A DNA stretch of 36,702 nt from Deltaproteobacteria bacterium (GTDB taxonomy: Bacteria; Desulfobacterota; GWC2-55-46; DRQE01). The translations under genes and the position numbers were made by a program. The stretch spans positions 1 to 36,702 of the forward strand of contig JAJRSM010000001.1 in assembly GCA_024278765.1 (NCBI GenBank), in the 5' to 3' direction. Under the pieces are notes generated by a model that saw only the letters and a program-made list of their open reading frames with translations, made no database searches and was not told where the DNA came from. Below, piece by piece: positions 33,783 through 36,702 of the stretch. The number at the start of each line of letters is the position of its first letter. Position 1 is the first letter of the stretch.

Positions 33783-35219
33783 ATGCTCTCAACAAGTCCC
33801 AGCTACAGCTTTACAATACGCATCAAAGCAACTAACAAACCCGGTATGGTCGGCCTTATAACCTCGACCATCGGCGAGATGGGCGGTGATATCGGAGCCG
33901 TCGATATCGTATCCTCGGAAAAAGACGGTGTCATCAGAGACTACACCCTTAACTCAAACGGCGTCAAGCACGCCGAAAGAATAGGGGACGCCCTGGGTGA
34001 GCTCGACGGCATTGAGGTCAAACATATCTCAGATAGGACCTTCCTGGTGCATCTGGGCGGAAAGATCAGTATAGAGAATAAAATTCCGCTCAACACACGC
34101 GCCGACCTGTCGATGGCATATACCCCGGGGGTAGCCAGAATCTGCGAAGAGATCGCAAAAAACAAAGAAACCGCCTATAAACTTACAATAAAGAGAAACA
34201 CCATCGCCATCGTAACCGACGGTTCTGCAGTCCTAGGGCTTGGCAACCTCGGCCCAGAGGCGGCACTGCCGGTTATGGAGGGCAAGGCCATGTTATTTAA
34301 GAGCTTTGGCAATGTAAATGCCTTCCCTATATGCCTAAATACAAACGACCCGCAAGAGATCATTGAGACGGTAGAGAGGATCTCACCTGTCTTCGGAGGC
34401 ATAAATCTAGAGGACATATCATCTCCTCGTTGTTTTGAGATCGAACGGGCCCTAACCAAAAGCCTCGATATTCCGGTATTTCACGACGACCAGCACGGGA
34501 CATCGGTCGTCGTGCTTGCGGGGATCATCAATGCACTAAAGGTAATTGATAAAAAAATAGAAGACGTAAAGATAGTTATCTGCGGCATGGGAGCTGCGGG
34601 CATAGCATGCACAAAACTGCTTAGCAGCGCAGGGGCAAAGAACATACTGGGGCTCGACTCCACGGGGATTGTATCAAAGGGACGCTTAAAAAAACTGAAT
34701 ACAGAGAAACAATCCATCCTTGAGATAACAAACCCGGGTAACGAAGACGGAACAATCAGCGACGCTATGAAAGGAGCGGATATCTTTATAGGGGTCTCTT
34801 CCCCTGACGTACTCACCCTTGACATGGTCAAAACAATGAACGAGGACGCTATCGTCTTTGCGCTCTCCAACCCTGACCCTGAGATATCCCCGGAGATCGC
34901 CGCTCCACACGTAAGGATAATGGCAACGGGACGCTCTGACTACCCCAACCAGATCAATAACGTCCTCTGCTTCCCGGGGCTCTTCAGAGGGCTTCTAGAC
35001 AGTAACGCGCGACTAATCAACAAAGAGATGCAACTGGCGGCTTCCAATGCCATCGCCACTACAATCGCCGATGACCAGTTATCAGAGGACTATATAATAC
35101 CAAGCGTATTTGACGAGCGGGTCTCCAAACGAGTTGCAAAGGCCGTTATGGCTGTAGCAGCCGAGACGAGTGCCGCCAGAAGGACACCAAAGAAAAGGCA
35201 GACACTTAACCCCAAATAA
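33783..35219 (+). CDS. NAD(P)-dependent malic enzyme with N-terminal ACT domain
   Basis: Oxidatively decarboxylates malate to pyruvate. Residues about 1-80 form an ACT-like regulatory domain (FTIRIKATNKPGMVGLITSTIGEMGG), suggesting allosteric control by a small molecule. The malic enzyme part has Tyr113 (AYTPGVARIC) and Lys168 (VMEGKAMLFK) as catalytic residues, metal ligands in NLEDIS and FHDDQHGTS, and a nucleotide loop GMGAAG (268-273). It lacks the C-terminal phosphotransacetylase-like domain of the MaeB class. AAGGAG precedes the ATG. Preference for NAD or NADP cannot be read with certainty; an acidic D293 (ILGLDSTG) at the end of the second strand favours NAD. It may supply pyruvate and reducing power. 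Confidence 0.92.
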   Translation: MLSTSPSYSFTIRIKATNKPGMVGLITSTIGEMGGDIGAVDIVSSEKDGVIRDYTLNSNGVKHAERIGDALGELDGIEVKHISDRTFLVHLGGKISIENKIPLNTRADLSMAYTPGVARICEEIAKNKETAYKLTIKRNTIAIVTDGSAVLGLGNLGPEAALPVMEGKAMLFKSFGNVNAFPICLNTNDPQEIIETVERISPVFGGINLEDISSPRCFEIERALTKSLDIPVFHDDQHGTSVVVLAGIINALKVIDKKIEDVKIVICGMGAAGIACTKLLSSAGAKNILGLDSTGIVSKGRLKKLNTEKQSILEITNPGNEDGTISDAMKGADIFIGVSSPDVLTLDMVKTMNEDAIVFALSNPDPEISPEIAAPHVRIMATGRSDYPNQINNVLCFPGLFRGLLDSNARLINKEMQLAASNAIATTIADDQLSEDYIIPSVFDERVSKRVAKAVMAVAAETSAARRTPKKRQTLNPK

Positions 35220-35272
35220 CTACAACAAAAGAACGCTGCGCAAAAGCTACAAGGAGTTGGCAAACCATAGCC

Positions 35273-36445
35273 ATGAACTATAAAGGTTATTTAAAGATAG
35301 TCTTTGTCTTAGCTATCGCGGCTACTGTGCTCACGGCCTGTGCACCGACGGTGCGGATCTCAAAGCTCAAACCGGCTAGAGTAAGCACCGCCGCCCACCT
35401 CAACAAGATAACCGTCCTTACCTTTGACGGCAAAAAAGGCCGCAAAATATCGCACAGATTAAAAAAGATGCTCGAAGATATTTATGTAGGTGGCGAACCG
35501 TACTTCTCAGTCGTTAGTGAAGATACCTTCTACGACCGCGCAAGCGGCAAGCAATGCAAAACGTGCCTGGACGAGAAAAACTTATTAACTCTGGCAAAGG
35601 CAACTGGCGCGGACGCAGTCCTTGCCGGCAGCGTAACCGAGAACTCATGTACGGCAGAACTATTTGAAAAAAAAGAGACTAGATGTATCGAAGAAACCAT
35701 CTTTAAAAAAGGCGCAGAACCTGAGTGCACCAGATGGCGAGAGTTCTACAGGCCGTGCGTAAAAAGCACGGCAAGCTACGAATTCCAAGTAAGACTCGTT
35801 GAGATCAAGACCGGACACTACATCTATACCGATTCCTTTCAGAGCAAATGGCAGAGCACCACATGCCGAGACAACATGGAACCACAATCATACTACGGAG
35901 GACTGAGGTCAAGGTCATACAGGTCAACCCTTATAGAACTTGCCGGTGCGCCACGCCGCCCCCTGCGGTGCAGGTCCGAATTGGAGGAAGAGTTGCTTAA
36001 CAATGCCTTCAACACTGCTTATTCAAAGGCAGAGCAAGAGATACCGCACAACATTGCCCCGTACTATGAATCGATCAGGATATCCCTTATGACCTCAACT
36101 AAAGGCATAAAAGATACCAAAGCCAAAGCACTCCTGTCTAACGGAGTAAAACTTGCCAGAAATCACAACCTCACCACGGCATGCAACCTATGGAAGGAGG
36201 CTAAAGCTATAACCACTGAGTCATCATCACTCACATATAACCTGGGGGTCTGTGCTGAGTTTAAAAATAAATTGGAGCTTGCCGAAGAGCTATATAAAAA
36301 AGCCACCGTCCAACACGGCGAGGTAAGCGATACTATATCGCAGGCCCTTAACAGAATCACAAAGAACAAAAAAGAAATGGGTCTTGTAAAAGATCAGTTA
36401 ATTGAACAAGAAAAAAGTCGCCAACGCAAAGAACCCGCACAATGA
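35273..36445 (+). CDS. Cysteine-rich lipoprotein of unknown function with TPR-like C-terminus
   Basis: The 390-residue protein begins with a lipoprotein signal (FVLAIAATVLTAC, lipobox LTAC, Cys23), so it should be anchored to a membrane. The N-terminal part (ITVLTFDGKKGRKISHRLKKML, then LAKATGADAVLAGSVTE) resembles the fold of CsgG/PelC-type and FlgT-like lipoproteins, where a small domain is asked for a paralogue search by name and level. The middle is rich in Cys (QCKTC, SCTAEL, TRCIEE, PECTRW, RPCVKS, TTCRDN, LRCRSE). The C-terminus (ACNLWKEAKAI...YNLGVCAEFKNKLELAEELYKKA) looks like one or two TPR-like helix pairs. The role is unknown. AAGGAGTTGG precedes the ATG. It follows the malic enzyme by 53 bp but has no obvious functional link. 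Confidence 0.7.
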   Translation: MNYKGYLKIVFVLAIAATVLTACAPTVRISKLKPARVSTAAHLNKITVLTFDGKKGRKISHRLKKMLEDIYVGGEPYFSVVSEDTFYDRASGKQCKTCLDEKNLLTLAKATGADAVLAGSVTENSCTAELFEKKETRCIEETIFKKGAEPECTRWREFYRPCVKSTASYEFQVRLVEIKTGHYIYTDSFQSKWQSTTCRDNMEPQSYYGGLRSRSYRSTLIELAGAPRRPLRCRSELEEELLNNAFNTAYSKAEQEIPHNIAPYYESIRISLMTSTKGIKDTKAKALLSNGVKLARNHNLTTACNLWKEAKAITTESSSLTYNLGVCAEFKNKLELAEELYKKATVQHGEVSDTISQALNRITKNKKEMGLVKDQLIEQEKSRQRKEPAQ

Positions 36446-36562
36446 AAACTACGCTCGACTAAAAACATATCAAAAAACCACAAAAACACTCTTAACGGCA
36501 GAGTAAATACGACACACACGATAGGAATGTAAAAACAAAAAAATCAACTATCACCCCCCCTC

Positions 36563-36702
36563 TGGACTTCCCCCGCTTTAGTAGACACATTTGATGGTAC
36601 AATTGCAAACAAACGGAGGTGTGTCTATGTCCAATCAGAGGTATACAGAAGAGTTTAAGCAAGAGGCGGTAAAACAGGTGACAGAGCGCGGTCATTCTGT
36701 CA
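36563..36702 (+). mobile_element. Left end of an IS3-family insertion sequence (truncated by the window)
   Basis: A putative left terminal repeat begins TGGACTTCCCCCGCTTTAG and continues into GTAGACACATTTG. This resembles IS3-family ends (TG start, GTAGACA-like motif). A transposase orfA begins 64 bp inside. The right end, orfB and any target duplication lie outside the window. The exact boundary at 36563 is inferred from the TG start and from the change from AT-rich intergenic sequence. Confidence 0.7.
36627..36702 (+). CDS. IS3-family transposase OrfA, N-terminal fragment
   Basis: The ATG at 36627, with ACGGAGG upstream, opens a frame reading MSNQRYTEEFKQEAVKQV and on to the window end (25 codons). 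This is the start of the helix-turn-helix OrfA protein (HTH_Tnp_1) of IS3/IS911-like elements. Completeness cannot be judged. Confidence 0.85.
   Translation, partial: MSNQRYTEEFKQEAVKQVTERGHSV

Noticed and set aside
36492-36695. 67-codon minus-strand frame at the window end
   Set aside because: It runs antisense through the IS left end and the transposase start, and has no supporting feature.

Overview
The window reads as chromosomal DNA of a Gram-negative, respiring bacterium of deltaproteobacterial grade. The evidence is a phosphate-selective outer-membrane porin, a lipoprotein, a Tat-dependent periplasmic respiratory complex, an alternative complex III (ACIII) operon, a two-subunit-type glycyl-tRNA synthetase, and heavy use of ATA and AGA/AGG codons at mid-range GC. 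The lineage is an inference from gene content and style; no rRNA or tRNA gene was seen.

Layout. 1-515: mosaic of short hairpins and an inverted-repeat element, no gene. 670-4763: NAD synthetase (nadE, -), a single-domain response regulator (+), and hemL (-). 4901-11515 (+): a phosphate-starvation block with a PsiE-like membrane protein, a phosphate-selective porin, pstS-pstC-pstA-pstB and phoU. Pho-box-like 11-bp-phased repeats precede the psiE-like gene and pstS. 11516-12130: a second hairpin mosaic, a strong terminator and a miniature inverted-repeat element. 12210-13735: an AT-rich accessory cassette with its own promoter and terminator, encoding a KAP-family P-loop NTPase interrupted by one in-frame TAA between Walker A and Walker B. 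13758-13997 (-): a two-motif CDGSH iron-sulfur protein, followed by another repeat-rich gap holding the second copy of the miniature element.

14619-17864 (-): mgtE-recO-glyQ, with the recO/glyQ junction tandemly duplicated and no glyS after glyQ. 18081-24495 (-): a proteostasis and stress block of dnaK, a zinc-finger-less DnaJ (CbpA type), a ClpA/ClpC-type AAA+ unfoldase with an altered second pore loop, and a tandem universal stress protein. 24825-32214 (-): a six-gene ACIII operon in the order actA, actB1, actB2, actC, actD, actE/actF, with actB split into two genes. It would oxidise menaquinol and pass electrons to a periplasmic carrier or oxidase that is not in the window. 32855-36445 (+): uppP, an ACT-domain malic enzyme, and a cysteine-rich lipoprotein of unknown function. 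36563 to the end: the left end of an IS3-family insertion sequence that runs off the window.

The least explained items are the broken KAP NTPase cassette between two miniature elements, the two hairpin mosaics at either end of the nadE-phoU block, the duplicated glyQ leader, and the GIVG pore loop of the Clp protein. I see no CRISPR array, and no complete system that I would call new with confidence.
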